A program made the translations under genes and the position numbers. A DNA stretch of 64,000 nt from Entomospira culicis. GTDB taxonomy: Bacteria; Spirochaetota; Spirochaetia; WRBN01. The notes below the pieces were generated by a model. It searched no databases. It was given only the letters and a program-made list of their open reading frames with translations, and was not told where the DNA came from. Within the stretch, counting starts at the first letter, position 1. Each line of letters opens with the position of its first letter. The stretch spans positions 503,433-567,432 of the forward strand of contig NZ_CP118181.1 of assembly GCF_028748145.1 (NCBI RefSeq), in the 5' to 3' direction. This document shows, piece after piece, positions 24,457-33,201 of this stretch.

Positions 24457-25194
24457 ATGTTGCGTTCACTCATCTATTTTCTTATCATTGCGTTGATTGC
24501 ACCGCTGGCTTTTGCGCAAGATTCGGCAGCCAAAGAGCTTGCCAAGCGCCAAGAGGTCTTAGCCCGTATCGAATTGGAGAGCCAACGTTTTGAGTCGGCT
24601 ACCAGCGATATTGAGCGTGCTGCCATCTTATATGAACGCGCCAGTCTTTATAATTTTTTAGGGAATATCTCTAGTGCTATTACAGATTTATCTCGAGCTA
24701 TTGCCTTTAATCCCACGTTTGTCGAAGCCTACTATGCGCGCGGTTCTATCTATAATAATGCAGGCTTTGCCAGTCGTGCAGCCGAAGATCTTACCCAAGT
24801 TTTGCGCATCAATCCTAATCACCAACTTGCCTTACGTACCCGCTCTGCGGTTTACATGGCTTTAGAGCAGTATGAGCTCTCTCTTAATGATATGAATACC
24901 CTAATCAGCATGAATTCTTCCGTAGGCGATCTCTTTTATCAACGTGGCTTAGTCTTTATGAAGCTAGAACGCTTTCCCGAGGCTATTACTGATATGACGA
25001 AGGTCATCGAGCTTTCTCCCGGTAATGGACAGGCCGTCTTGGCACGTGGCGCTCTTTATCTTAAGACCAGCCAATTTGCAGCAGCTAAACGTGATTTTCA
25101 AAAGCTCTTAGTCGCAATGCCTGATCATGAAGAGTTACAAAAATTGCTCCAAATGGCAGAAGCGGGTATCGCGTATACGGGGAGTTTGAATTAG
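24457..25194 (+). CDS. Exported TPR-repeat protein
   Basis: 245 residues. Signal peptide MLRSLIYFLIIALIAPLAFA, then about five tetratricopeptide repeats (for example SAITDLSRAIAFNPTFVEAY, AITDMTKVIELSPGNGQA), which make helical hairpins that bind protein partners. So it should be periplasmic. The partner is unknown. The gene stands alone with the best promoter in the window, suggesting strong constitutive expression. Confidence 0.75.
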   Translation: MLRSLIYFLIIALIAPLAFAQDSAAKELAKRQEVLARIELESQRFESATSDIERAAILYERASLYNFLGNISSAITDLSRAIAFNPTFVEAYYARGSIYNNAGFASRAAEDLTQVLRINPNHQLALRTRSAVYMALEQYELSLNDMNTLISMNSSVGDLFYQRGLVFMKLERFPEAITDMTKVIELSPGNGQAVLARGALYLKTSQFAAAKRDFQKLLVAMPDHEELQKLLQMAEAGIAYTGSLN

Positions 25195-25201
25195 CTTGAT
25201 A

Positions 25202-27292
25202 TCAGAATTCCTCTAGTCCGTCAAAGACGATGGGCTCAAGCTGACGAAATTGTGGAAAAAAGGTAGCGATACGCTCTTTAAATTGTATCGTGAGGGTTAA
25301 ATGTCCTGCGCGCGTGTGGTGCGTCTTCAGGATTTTTCCCACGCCATACTCCTCATCACGCACCCATCTTCCTATATAATAGATATGATCTCCATTATTT
25401 TGTGCTTCTACATCGTGGTGATGAAGCGTAACATCCTCGGAAAGATATGCTTCTTGTAAAAATTGGCTAGGTTGTTGATAACGGCGCTCCCCATAAAGAG
25501 TACGTTGTTGGGCATGCGTTACATAAAGCTCTTCTCTGGCACGAGTTATCGCCACGTAGCAGAGCCTGCGTTCCTCCTCAAGCTCTTCTACAATATTTCT
25601 CGAATGGGTGTTGATTTTTGGAAAGAGGTGTTGTTCCATGCCGGTTAAAAAAACGCAGTCATACTCCAACCCTTTTGTATTATGAATGGTGATAAGATTG
25701 AGTGTCGTCTGCTCTTGATCTTCTTCGGGTTGTTGGTTGAGTTGTAGACTCTCTAAAAAGGCGATAAGCCCATCCTTACCCGTGGGATAAAAAGAGAGAG
25801 CCGAAAGTAACTCCTGTAAATTTTCCAACCGATCACTGCCTTCCTCTTGATCTTTCTCTTGATAGTGCTGAAACAGTTCGAGCTCATGAAGCAATGTGGC
25901 GAGAAGTGTTTTTAAGGGCGAATTTTCCTCCAATTGGTTTTGTAATGCTTGATAAGTGAGCGCGATTTTTTCGATGGATACGCGCGCTTTACTTGGAAGT
26001 TTGGCTTGTATGGCGCTGTCAATGAGAGAAGATTCTTTTAACTCTTTTTGCAGATCTTCGATTTTTTCGATGCTCTTTGCCCCTACACCTCGGCTGGGCG
26101 TGGTTAAGATTCGCCTAAAAGCCACAGTGTCATAAGGATTGATTAGGAGTGTTAAGCCAGCAATCGCTGTTTTGATCTCCTCTCTTTCAAAAAACCGCAT
26201 GGCACCCACTAGTTTATAGGGAATTTGTTCTTGTGTAAGATATTTTTCAAAAATCCGACTCTGCGCGTTGGTACGATAAAGAATCGCAGTTGTTCTATTT
26301 TTATACAATGCGTTTGCTTTAATTTGATTAATAATCCATTTAGTTTCTTCAATCTCGTCGGTAAATGTATGAAATTCTACAGGTTTTTGCGACGAATTTT
26401 CGGTGAAGAGTCTTTTTCCTAGGCGATTGATATTTTTATCAATTAAATAATTTGCAATATGTAAAATATGTTGATGCGATCGATAATTTTGTTCGAGTTT
26501 GATCATTTTTGTCTCTGGAAAGATGGTATCAAATTCAAGAATCGCGGTGGTATCAGCCCCGCGGAAGGCATAAATCGACTGATCCTCATCACCTACGACG
26601 GTTAAATAGGTCGCTTTTCCCACTAGTTTTTGCAATAACGCCGATTGCGTGCGGTTTGTATCTTGATATTCATCCACTAAAATGGCGTGCCATCGTTGTT
26701 CTTGTTCTGCTTTAATCAAAGGATATTGCTCCAAAATTTGCAGAGGTAAAAGAATCAGATCGCCAAAATCAACGGCTTGATTAGCTCTCAATGTCTGTTG
26801 ATAGTCATCAAACATCGCTCTGAATTCTTCGATATTATGAGTATAATTATCCAATTCTTCTAGTGAAAGCGCATAATCTTTTGCTTTATTGATAAGATGT
26901 CGCCACTCTAAAAGCTGTTTTTTCGGTTCGCTTGGGTAAAGTCGTTTGAGGAGAGCAAGCTGATCTTGATCATCATAAATCGTAAAGTAGCGATACAATC
27001 CCATCACTTTTCCATATTCACGCAGAAATTTCGCGCCAAAGCTGTGGAACGTCGTGAAGGTAGTGCGTTCAAGTTCCGACGCTATGCTTATTGCACGGAT
27101 TTGCATCTCCTTGGCTGCCTTGTTGGTAAAGGTAAGCGCTAAAATATCCCTTGAGGGTATTCCCTTTTTTTGCGTAAGGTAGGCGATGCGCTGGGTAATG
27201 ACCGCCGTTTTTCCGGTGCCTGCTCCTGCAATAATTAAGAGACGATGTGCCGATTCTTCCACCGCGAGGATTTGCGTTTTATTGAGATGCAT
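25202..27292 (-). CDS. UvrD/PcrA-type ATP-dependent DNA helicase
   Basis: 696 residues. Superfamily 1A 3'-5' helicase for repair and replication. All helicase motifs are visible: IAGAGTGKTAVITQR (I), LTFTNKAAKEM (Ia), VDEYQDTN (II), GDEDQSIYAFRGAD (III), QNYRSHQHIL (IV), NLITIHNTKGLEYDCVFL (V), CYVAITRAREELYV (VI). The C-terminal tail ends in a tudor-like stretch as in PcrA. Overlaps the slt gene upstream by 14 bases. UvrD and PcrA cannot be separated by sequence alone. Confidence 0.93.
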   Translation of the reverse strand: MHLNKTQILAVEESAHRLLIIAGAGTGKTAVITQRIAYLTQKKGIPSRDILALTFTNKAAKEMQIRAISIASELERTTFTTFHSFGAKFLREYGKVMGLYRYFTIYDDQDQLALLKRLYPSEPKKQLLEWRHLINKAKDYALSLEELDNYTHNIEEFRAMFDDYQQTLRANQAVDFGDLILLPLQILEQYPLIKAEQEQRWHAILVDEYQDTNRTQSALLQKLVGKATYLTVVGDEDQSIYAFRGADTTAILEFDTIFPETKMIKLEQNYRSHQHILHIANYLIDKNINRLGKRLFTENSSQKPVEFHTFTDEIEETKWIINQIKANALYKNRTTAILYRTNAQSRIFEKYLTQEQIPYKLVGAMRFFEREEIKTAIAGLTLLINPYDTVAFRRILTTPSRGVGAKSIEKIEDLQKELKESSLIDSAIQAKLPSKARVSIEKIALTYQALQNQLEENSPLKTLLATLLHELELFQHYQEKDQEEGSDRLENLQELLSALSFYPTGKDGLIAFLESLQLNQQPEEDQEQTTLNLITIHNTKGLEYDCVFLTGMEQHLFPKINTHSRNIVEELEEERRLCYVAITRAREELYVTHAQQRTLYGERRYQQPSQFLQEAYLSEDVTLHHHDVEAQNNGDHIYYIGRWVRDEEYGVGKILKTHHTRAGHLTLTIQFKERIATFFPQFRQLEPIVFDGLEEF

Positions 27293-29543
27293 AGGTATTT
27301 GTACGTTTGAATGACGGATAAATATGACTAATCACCAAGAGAGGGGTCTCATTATTGTATAAATATTCATAAGTGGCGCTGGCGACAACGATTGATTTTA
27401 CATAGTTGCGTGTTTCGGCGTAGGGAATCGCCTCAATAAAGAGCTCTTCGGGAAGATCTTTCCACTCCTCCCGCCAACGTCTCACCCGATTGGGGCCACC
27501 ATTATAGCCAGCAAGTTGTGCATAAAGTCCTGGTAAACGCCCTTGAATCCAGTAAATATAGTTACTACTAATGAGCAAATTCTGTGTTACGTCAGAGAGA
27601 TCAATGTCATTTTCAGGGATTCTTAATTGACGCGCCATATCCTTTGCGGTTGCCGGCATCACTTGCGCAAGCCCTTGCGCCGAAGCGCGGGATTGAATTT
27701 CTGGAGAAAAGCCTGACTCAGTGCGGATGAGCCCTAAATAAATGCTTGTTTTGAGATCGATGCTTTGGGCAGCTTGATGGATTTCTTCATAAAAAGCACG
27801 CGGGTAGAGTACGCGTAAATCCCCTTGATCGGGTTGAAATAGCGGTTTACTTCGCGCACGATTCATCATACGAATAGCTTGCAAATGCTCCCCTTGCTCA
27901 TCGAGTGCGCGGGCAAGTAACCGCAAGGTATCAGTTTGAACTAATGTGCGTGTAGCTATAGATTTATCAATTGCTATCTGATTGAGCCCATAGTAGATAA
28001 ATCCCAGTAAATGGAGGTCAGCTGATGGTTGTTTACTTACCGCGGCAGCACTAGCAAAGCTCGAGAAGGCTTCCGAGGTTTTGTCGATCTCTAAAATAGC
28101 GCTAAGATCGTTCTCTTCTTGAAGAAGAGGGGAGGAAAGGCGATGTACATTGTGCAGGGCAACGGGCACTTCATTGAGGGCGGTGGCTGCCATAAAAGCA
28201 GCATAACTGAAGGGATCGAGGGTTGCCTCTTGGAGATAAGCCAGCATTCTGGCGCGGTTAAGCGGGATAAAGCCGTGATGCATGGCGCGCGCTAACACCC
28301 AGCCATACTGTGCGCGCATTTGGTTGGATGCTTGGCGATCGATGATGAGATTGTGAACTTTTTCTAATTCTGCGAATTTTCGATTGGCAACAAAGTCGCG
28401 TAAAATGATTTGAAAAAGATCGTCAAACCAGCTAGCCTCTTGATGGATAAGAATCTTTTGTGAAGCAATTGCGTCCATAAAATCTTTAGGATTATTTCTA
28501 TATAGAGAATTGAGATAGTACCAAACCACGTCATTATAATCTTGATTATTTGTGGCAAGGCTAATAATAGGAGCGAAGAGCTCTACACTGGTTTTGTAGC
28601 GTCCAAGTCGCCAATGTAGCACGGCATTCGCGCGTTGAATTTCAAAGTAAGCGGGGTGAGACGGATCAATATGCTTTAGGGCTGATTGGAGTTGCTCAAT
28701 AGCCACCTCACGTTGATTGACATAGCCTGCCAGTTGAATATACGGGCGCACCATTGTTGGATATGAGAGAAAGGGATGGGTTGCTTTGGTTGTGATAAGG
28801 GCATCAAGGGCAAGAAAATTCTCTCGTGTGCGACGATCTTGCATCGTCTTCATTGCTTGTACAATCGGCAATAAAGGAAAAGATTCCGATGTAGTATTGT
28901 CAACCAGTTCTGTAACAATCTCGCTAAACTGCGGATGCAAGGGCCACTTGAGCAGTAATTCTTCTACTCCATTTTGCCAAAATGCACGTTTAAGATGCAT
29001 ATTATTTAAGATTTTTAATGTATTTGCATCTTCTTTAATGGTTAATGCTTCAAGACGCAGGGGATCGGTTGCTTGCAAATGCTGTAAGGATTCTTCGTAT
29101 TCTTGTTGGTGATAAGCCAGTTGCGCCCTTGTATAAAGAATTGCGGTTGCTTTTTGATCGTTTTTACTGAGTTTTTGGAGTTGCTTAGCGATAAGTCCAC
29201 GTTGTTGCGCATCCTTTGCTAAGTTCATGGTCTGTAGGGCGTGGTACTCAAACCAAGGATTATCGGAGCGAATACCAGCAAGAAGCAGATGGAAGGCTTT
29301 TTTCTCTTCATTCATGGCTAATAGATGATAGGAATAGTAGTAATCGCTACCTAAGCCTGCTTGTTGAAGCTCTTTGGTAGAGAGGGAGGCATCGGGGTGA
29401 GGTGTACGCATGAGAGTGAGTGTTTTTAGGCGAGCGTGATCGTCGCGTGGGGCGGTAAAAGAGTTTTCGAGGTGAGAGGCACTGCAGTTGAGCAAAGAAA
29501 AAAAGGAGAGGATAAATAAGGGAAGATATACATACTGTTTCAT
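27279..29543 (-). CDS. slt: Lytic transglycosylase lipoprotein (Slt70-like)
   Basis: 754 residues from ATG at 29543; the frame is open to 29612 but the signal peptide begins at 29543 (MKQYVYLPLFILSFFSLLNC with lipobox LLNC, cysteine near 20). Large helical superhelix of about 560 residues, then the SLT domain: LGLIRTESGFSPEIQSRASAQGLAQVMP with catalytic glutamate in RTESGF, and AGYNGGPNRVRRW. Cleaves peptidoglycan glycan strands to 1,6-anhydro ends. Overlaps the helicase gene by 14 bases. Its leader contains a promoter followed by an intrinsic terminator. Confidence 0.9.
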   Translation of the reverse strand: MKQYVYLPLFILSFFSLLNCSASHLENSFTAPRDDHARLKTLTLMRTPHPDASLSTKELQQAGLGSDYYYSYHLLAMNEEKKAFHLLLAGIRSDNPWFEYHALQTMNLAKDAQQRGLIAKQLQKLSKNDQKATAILYTRAQLAYHQQEYEESLQHLQATDPLRLEALTIKEDANTLKILNNMHLKRAFWQNGVEELLLKWPLHPQFSEIVTELVDNTTSESFPLLPIVQAMKTMQDRRTRENFLALDALITTKATHPFLSYPTMVRPYIQLAGYVNQREVAIEQLQSALKHIDPSHPAYFEIQRANAVLHWRLGRYKTSVELFAPIISLATNNQDYNDVVWYYLNSLYRNNPKDFMDAIASQKILIHQEASWFDDLFQIILRDFVANRKFAELEKVHNLIIDRQASNQMRAQYGWVLARAMHHGFIPLNRARMLAYLQEATLDPFSYAAFMAATALNEVPVALHNVHRLSSPLLQEENDLSAILEIDKTSEAFSSFASAAAVSKQPSADLHLLGFIYYGLNQIAIDKSIATRTLVQTDTLRLLARALDEQGEHLQAIRMMNRARSKPLFQPDQGDLRVLYPRAFYEEIHQAAQSIDLKTSIYLGLIRTESGFSPEIQSRASAQGLAQVMPATAKDMARQLRIPENDIDLSDVTQNLLISSNYIYWIQGRLPGLYAQLAGYNGGPNRVRRWREEWKDLPEELFIEAIPYAETRNYVKSIVVASATYEYLYNNETPLLVISHIYPSFKRTNTYASQ

Positions 29544-29601
29544 GATTACATTTATCGACAGAAAAGAGGAATAGGTAAAGTGTATCTTGTGGGAAGGTAA
29601 A

Positions 29602-29643
29602 GAAAAAACCAAGAAGGAAAAAAGGAGGTTAAAACCTTCTTGG
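29602..29643 (-). terminator. Intrinsic terminator inside the slt leader (attenuator or end of the LysM transcript)
   Basis: Minus strand: CCAAGAAGG (29643-29635), 17-base loop with its own AGGTT/AACCT pairing, CCTTCTTGG (29617-29609), then TTTTTTC. It lies downstream of the promoter at 29673-29701 and 59 bases upstream of slt. It could also end the transcript of the LysM gene located upstream. Confidence 0.8.
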
Positions 29644-29672
29644 CTATTAACCTAACCAGTGTCAGGTAATTT

Positions 29673-29701
29673 AATTTACCACATAAACAAAAAAATGTCA
29701 A
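29673..29701 (-). promoter_or_regulatory. Sigma-70-type promoter for slt
   Basis: Minus strand: -35 TTGACA (29701-29696), 17-base spacer, -10 TAAATT (29678-29673). Start near 29666, so the leader includes the hairpin at 29602-29643. Confidence 0.6.
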
Positions 29702-29717
29702 GTATTTTTTCTCATTT

Positions 29718-30554
29718 TTAGGAACGAGGTGCTTGTGCGGGGTCGATAGGGTTGGCATCTTTGAAGACGGAGAAGGTAATTTTTCCGGTATTTTCGGTGA
29801 TCATACCGAGGGGAGTGCCGACGCTAATTTCTTGTCCTTTAATGACAAAGACGGCATCGAGTCCGCCGTAAATGTAGACATACCCTCCGCTCTTTTCTAC
29901 CAAAACGATTGTGCCTAATTCGCGATGGGGTCCTAGATAAATCACGGTGCCTGATGCAACAGAAAGCACCGAGCTGGCGCGTTGTGAGGCGATGGTTACG
30001 CCCTCTTGTCGTCCGGTGTAGCGACTAATCGTGCCCTTGATGGGCCACTGTAGCGAAGTTGTTTGCGTGTTGGGTTGAGCAACCACTTGTTCGGGTGGGC
30101 GCGGTGTGGTATTTTGCGGGGCTTCGGGCGATGAGGTGGGCGGTGGCGTTTGTGGGGTGCTAGCTGTATTGCTCGGTGGACGAATACGGAGCTCTTCCCC
30201 AATCTTTAAGACGGTATCGGCAGTACGCTGATTGATTTTAAGTAACTCTTCAACGCTTAAATTATAGCGTTGCGAGATGTTATAATAGGTATCGCCTGCC
30301 TGAACAGTGTGATAACCTTGGCTAGTTGCGACTACACTACTTTCTTCTTGCGAAGGAATTTTTAGGATCATCCCCACGCGAATTTGGGTGGGGTCGCTAA
30401 GTTGATTTAGCTCTTGAAGCGTAGCGACGGAGGTATTATAGAGTCTGGCGATAGAGTAGAGCGTCTGCCCTGCCTCTACGACATGCTCACTCGACCATAG
30501 GGAGAACCCCATCAAGAAGAGAATAATAAATGTAAATATCCGTAAGCACTTCAT
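29718..30554 (-). CDS. Exported protein: two LysM repeats plus degenerate M23 (LytM) domain
   Basis: 278 residues from ATG at 30554; a TTG-start version from 30584 is less likely. Signal peptide (CLRIFTFIILFLMGFSLWS). Two LysM repeats (AGQTLYSIARLYNTSVATLQ and AGDTYYNISQRYNLSVEELL), a proline/threonine linker, then an M23-like fold (VASGTVIYLG, YVYIYGGLD, ITFSVFKDANPIDP). The zinc ligands of active LytM are gone: the HxxxD position reads GVTIAS, the HLS histidine reads YGGLD, and HFEV reads FSV. It therefore probably binds peptidoglycan and activates amidases, like EnvC or NlpD. Upstream 221 bases hold a hairpin and a sigma-28-like box. Confidence 0.75.
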   Translation of the reverse strand: MKCLRIFTFIILFLMGFSLWSSEHVVEAGQTLYSIARLYNTSVATLQELNQLSDPTQIRVGMILKIPSQEESSVVATSQGYHTVQAGDTYYNISQRYNLSVEELLKINQRTADTVLKIGEELRIRPPSNTASTPQTPPPTSSPEAPQNTTPRPPEQVVAQPNTQTTSLQWPIKGTISRYTGRQEGVTIASQRASSVLSVASGTVIYLGPHRELGTIVLVEKSGGYVYIYGGLDAVFVIKGQEISVGTPLGMITENTGKITFSVFKDANPIDPAQAPRS

Positions 30555-30600
30555 TACACTTAGAAGATCGGCAAATAGGTGCAATAAATTGATAAAACGC

Positions 30601-30627
30601 TTAACTTTTTTTTACTTCTGCCGATAA
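30601..30627 (+). promoter_or_regulatory. Sigma-28-like promoter candidate, plus strand
   Basis: TTAA (30601-30604), 15-base spacer, GCCGATAA (30620-30627), the flagellar sigma factor -10 box. It points toward 30657-30679 (hairpin GATGCTC-TTTCGCC-GAGCATC) and a T8 run at 30722-30729, antisense to the cheB end. No plus-strand gene follows. Confidence 0.3.
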
Positions 30628-30775
30628 AGAAAATTTTTCTTTAGTTAGAGGAATCACGATGCTCTTTCGCCGAGCATCAAGATGAATCGCCTATAAATAC
30701 GATGATGCAAGGAGCTAGGAGTTTTTTTTCTGTGATATTTTGATAGGGTTGCGGGGCAAGTCGCCTAAAAAAATA

Positions 30776-31474
30776 TCAACTTTTTGCAGGGGCAGGGATG
30801 TAATCGCTATATTTGTTTGCCAGTGAGATGAGCGTTTTCGCCATCCGATCCAAGCTTACGACGTAATGGACGTAGCCAGCATCCACGGCAGCTTTGGGCA
30901 TGCCGTAAACCACCGAGCTCTTTTCATCTTGAGCAACGGTAATTGCCCCCAAATTATAGAGTTCACCCATCTCTCTGGCGCCATCTTTCCCCATACCAGT
31001 CATGAGAACGGCAATGACGCGCCCATGGTATGCCTGCGCGACACTCGCAAAGAGCACATCGACACTAGGACGATGCCCACCCACCGCTGGTGTGCTAGTG
31101 AGTTTGACTTTCTTATAAAGACCTTCGCGCACAATGGTGAGATGTTGATTACCGGGGGCGACTAAAATTTCCCCACGTTTCACCTTCTGCCCCTCTTCGG
31201 CGATACGAATAGGTAGCTTGGCGCTGGAGGAGAGGCTACGCACAAAGTCATCGACGAAATCGAGGGGAATATGCTGAACAATCACAATAGGTAAAGGAAA
31301 ATCTTCTTCAATCTGTCCAAGCATCTTAATGAGCGCTGCTGGCCCTCCCGTGGAGATGCCAATACAGACAATATCTGCCGACTTTGTGAACCGCGTAGGC
31401 TCATACTTAGGCCAATCCTTCATTTTACCAATCAAATTCCTCTCGCCCACCTGGGGAGTTTCTTTATTCTGCAT
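30776..31474 (-). CDS. cheB: CheB-type protein-glutamate methylesterase, catalytic domain only
   Basis: 232 residues. Removes methyl groups from chemoreceptor glutamates. Catalytic triad regions are visible: serine in GISTGGPAAL, histidine in VQHIP, aspartate in MTGMGKDGAREM. The usual N-terminal receiver domain (about 120 residues with the phosphorylated aspartate) is missing, so phosphorylation by CheA would need another route. It lies 35 bases downstream of cheR. Substrate and activity are inferred from the family. Confidence 0.85.
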   Translation of the reverse strand: MQNKETPQVGERNLIGKMKDWPKYEPTRFTKSADIVCIGISTGGPAALIKMLGQIEEDFPLPIVIVQHIPLDFVDDFVRSLSSSAKLPIRIAEEGQKVKRGEILVAPGNQHLTIVREGLYKKVKLTSTPAVGGHRPSVDVLFASVAQAYHGRVIAVLMTGMGKDGAREMGELYNLGAITVAQDEKSSVVYGMPKAAVDAGYVHYVVSLDRMAKTLISLANKYSDYIPAPAKS

Positions 31475-31509
31475 CGCTTCATCCTTCGCTGACGGCTATC
31501 TTTTGCCAG

Positions 31510-32319
31510 CTAATTTTTTCCATACAAAGAGCTCCACTGCGTACGAATAAATTTGAATGGGGTATCTAGTCCAAAAAGGCTTTCGGAGTGTCCGATTACC
31601 AAGTAGCCAAGATCGTTGAGAGCTCCATAAAAATTTTTAGTTACTTTTAATCTGGCGCTTTCGTCGAAATAAATCAAGACATTTCGACAAAAAATGATAT
31701 CAAAATTGATCGAATAGGCTGGATCATTAAGGTTGTGATAGTCAAAACGCACGCCTTCGCGCAATAATAAATTGACTTCATACTCCTCTGCTTTGGGGAT
31801 AAAATACTTATTTGCCCAGCCGTTGGGGATCTCTTCCACCCGCTCACGACTATAAACGCCCTTGCGCGCAACATCGAGATTTTCGGGGTTGAGATCGGTG
31901 CCGATCACTTCAAAACTAAAGTCAGGCGGCAACCACTCTCGTAAACAGATAGCATTGGTGTAGACCTCTTCACCGGTAGAGCATCCAGCACTCCAACAGC
32001 GAATAAAGGGGCGCGCGCGCGTTTGGCGCTTATGTTCGACAAGTTTGGGAATAATGAAATGTTGAAGTGCGTCGTACTGGGCTTGGTTGCGAAAAAATTT
32101 AGTTAAGTTGGTGGTAACCGCTGCCAACAACTGCTTAAGCTCACTCTGGCGCGAGCTCACCAACTTGAAGTAATCTTCCAACGTGATGTTGTTATGCTTG
32201 CGCAATTGCTCACCCAAACGACTCTGCAAAATGCTCATATTAATGTCGTTAAAGGTAAGCCCACTGTGCTCATAAATGAGCCGGCTAAAACGTAAATAAA
32301 TCTCTGGCGTTACAGACAC
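31510..32319 (-). CDS. cheR: Chemotaxis protein methyltransferase CheR
   Basis: 269 residues. Methylates chemoreceptor glutamates with SAM. Helical N-terminal domain (1-75) and SAM domain with CWSAGCSTGEEVYT, VIGTDLNPENLDVA, and IIFCRNVLIYFD. Arranged parB-cheR-cheB on the minus strand, 15 bases after parB, so methyl-based adaptation is encoded with chromosome partition genes. Confidence 0.93.
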   Translation of the reverse strand: MSVTPEIYLRFSRLIYEHSGLTFNDINMSILQSRLGEQLRKHNNITLEDYFKLVSSRQSELKQLLAAVTTNLTKFFRNQAQYDALQHFIIPKLVEHKRQTRARPFIRCWSAGCSTGEEVYTNAICLREWLPPDFSFEVIGTDLNPENLDVARKGVYSRERVEEIPNGWANKYFIPKAEEYEVNLLLREGVRFDYHNLNDPAYSINFDIIFCRNVLIYFDESARLKVTKNFYGALNDLGYLVIGHSESLFGLDTPFKFIRTQWSSLYGKN

Positions 32320-32334
32320 AAGAACCTCCCATGG

Positions 32335-33201
32335 CTATTCTTCTTTATCAGAGTGTTCAAGTAACGCAATAATGCGGTTTAATTTCTCCTGTGAATGATA
32401 GCGAATGGCTATCACCCCCCGATGCTCATCACCCTTGATTTGGAGTTTGACTCCTAAGTTTTCCATTAATTTCTTTTCGGTGTGAAGAATCTGCGCCGAT
32501 CGCGTGGTTTTGGGTTTAGATGAGCTACTCTTATGAGATGTTTGTACCATCGTTTTGGCGCGTTCTTCGGTTTCGCGCACCGAAATTTCTTCTTCAATAA
32601 TCATTTGCGAGAGCTTTTGCTGGAGTTCTGGTTGATTCTCCAAGGAGAGCAAGGCTCTGGCATGACCTGCGCTCATTTTTCCCTGCTCCAGTGCTTCTTG
32701 AATGGGTGCAGGTAATTGTAAGAGACGTAAGGTATTGGTAACTGCGCTACGGCTCTTACCAATGCGGTTTGCTAACTCTTCATGCGATAAGTTAAGCAGG
32801 CTAATGAGTTGCGCGTATGTATTGGCTTGCTCGATAGGTTTGAGATCTTCGCGTTGAATATTCTCGATGAGGGCAACCTCAAGCTTCTGCTCGGCGTTAA
32901 ATTGCTTTACCACGACTGGGACTTGATTTAATCCCGCGAGTTGGGCAGCACGTAGTCGGCGCTCACCGGCGATTAATAGATAGTTGCCCGCAACTTTTTC
33001 TACCAAGAGCGGCTGTAAGATACCATTCTGTTTAATCGACTGGGCAAGTTCGCTAAGCTTCTCCTCATCAAAATATTGACGAGGTTGTTGCTCATTGGGT
33101 TTTACCTCACCGATGGCTACCTGTTGAATCTGCTCTTTTCCCTCGCTGGCTAAACTCCCCAAAAGCGAGGCAGCGCCGGCGCCTAATCTACTTTTTGACA
33201 C
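32335..33201 (-). CDS. parB: Chromosome partitioning protein ParB (Spo0J)
   Basis: 288 residues, full length. Binds parS, spreads and loads SMC using CTP. N-terminal CTP/ParB box (LIAGERRLRAAQLAGL), HTH region (SHEELANRIGKSRSAVTNTLRLLQLP), C-terminal dimer helix. Overlaps parA by 14 bases. No parS palindrome was seen in this window. Confidence 0.94.
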   Translation of the reverse strand: MSKSRLGAGAASLLGSLASEGKEQIQQVAIGEVKPNEQQPRQYFDEEKLSELAQSIKQNGILQPLLVEKVAGNYLLIAGERRLRAAQLAGLNQVPVVVKQFNAEQKLEVALIENIQREDLKPIEQANTYAQLISLLNLSHEELANRIGKSRSAVTNTLRLLQLPAPIQEALEQGKMSAGHARALLSLENQPELQQKLSQMIIEEEISVRETEERAKTMVQTSHKSSSSKPKTTRSAQILHTEKKLMENLGVKLQIKGDEHRGVIAIRYHSQEKLNRIIALLEHSDKEE

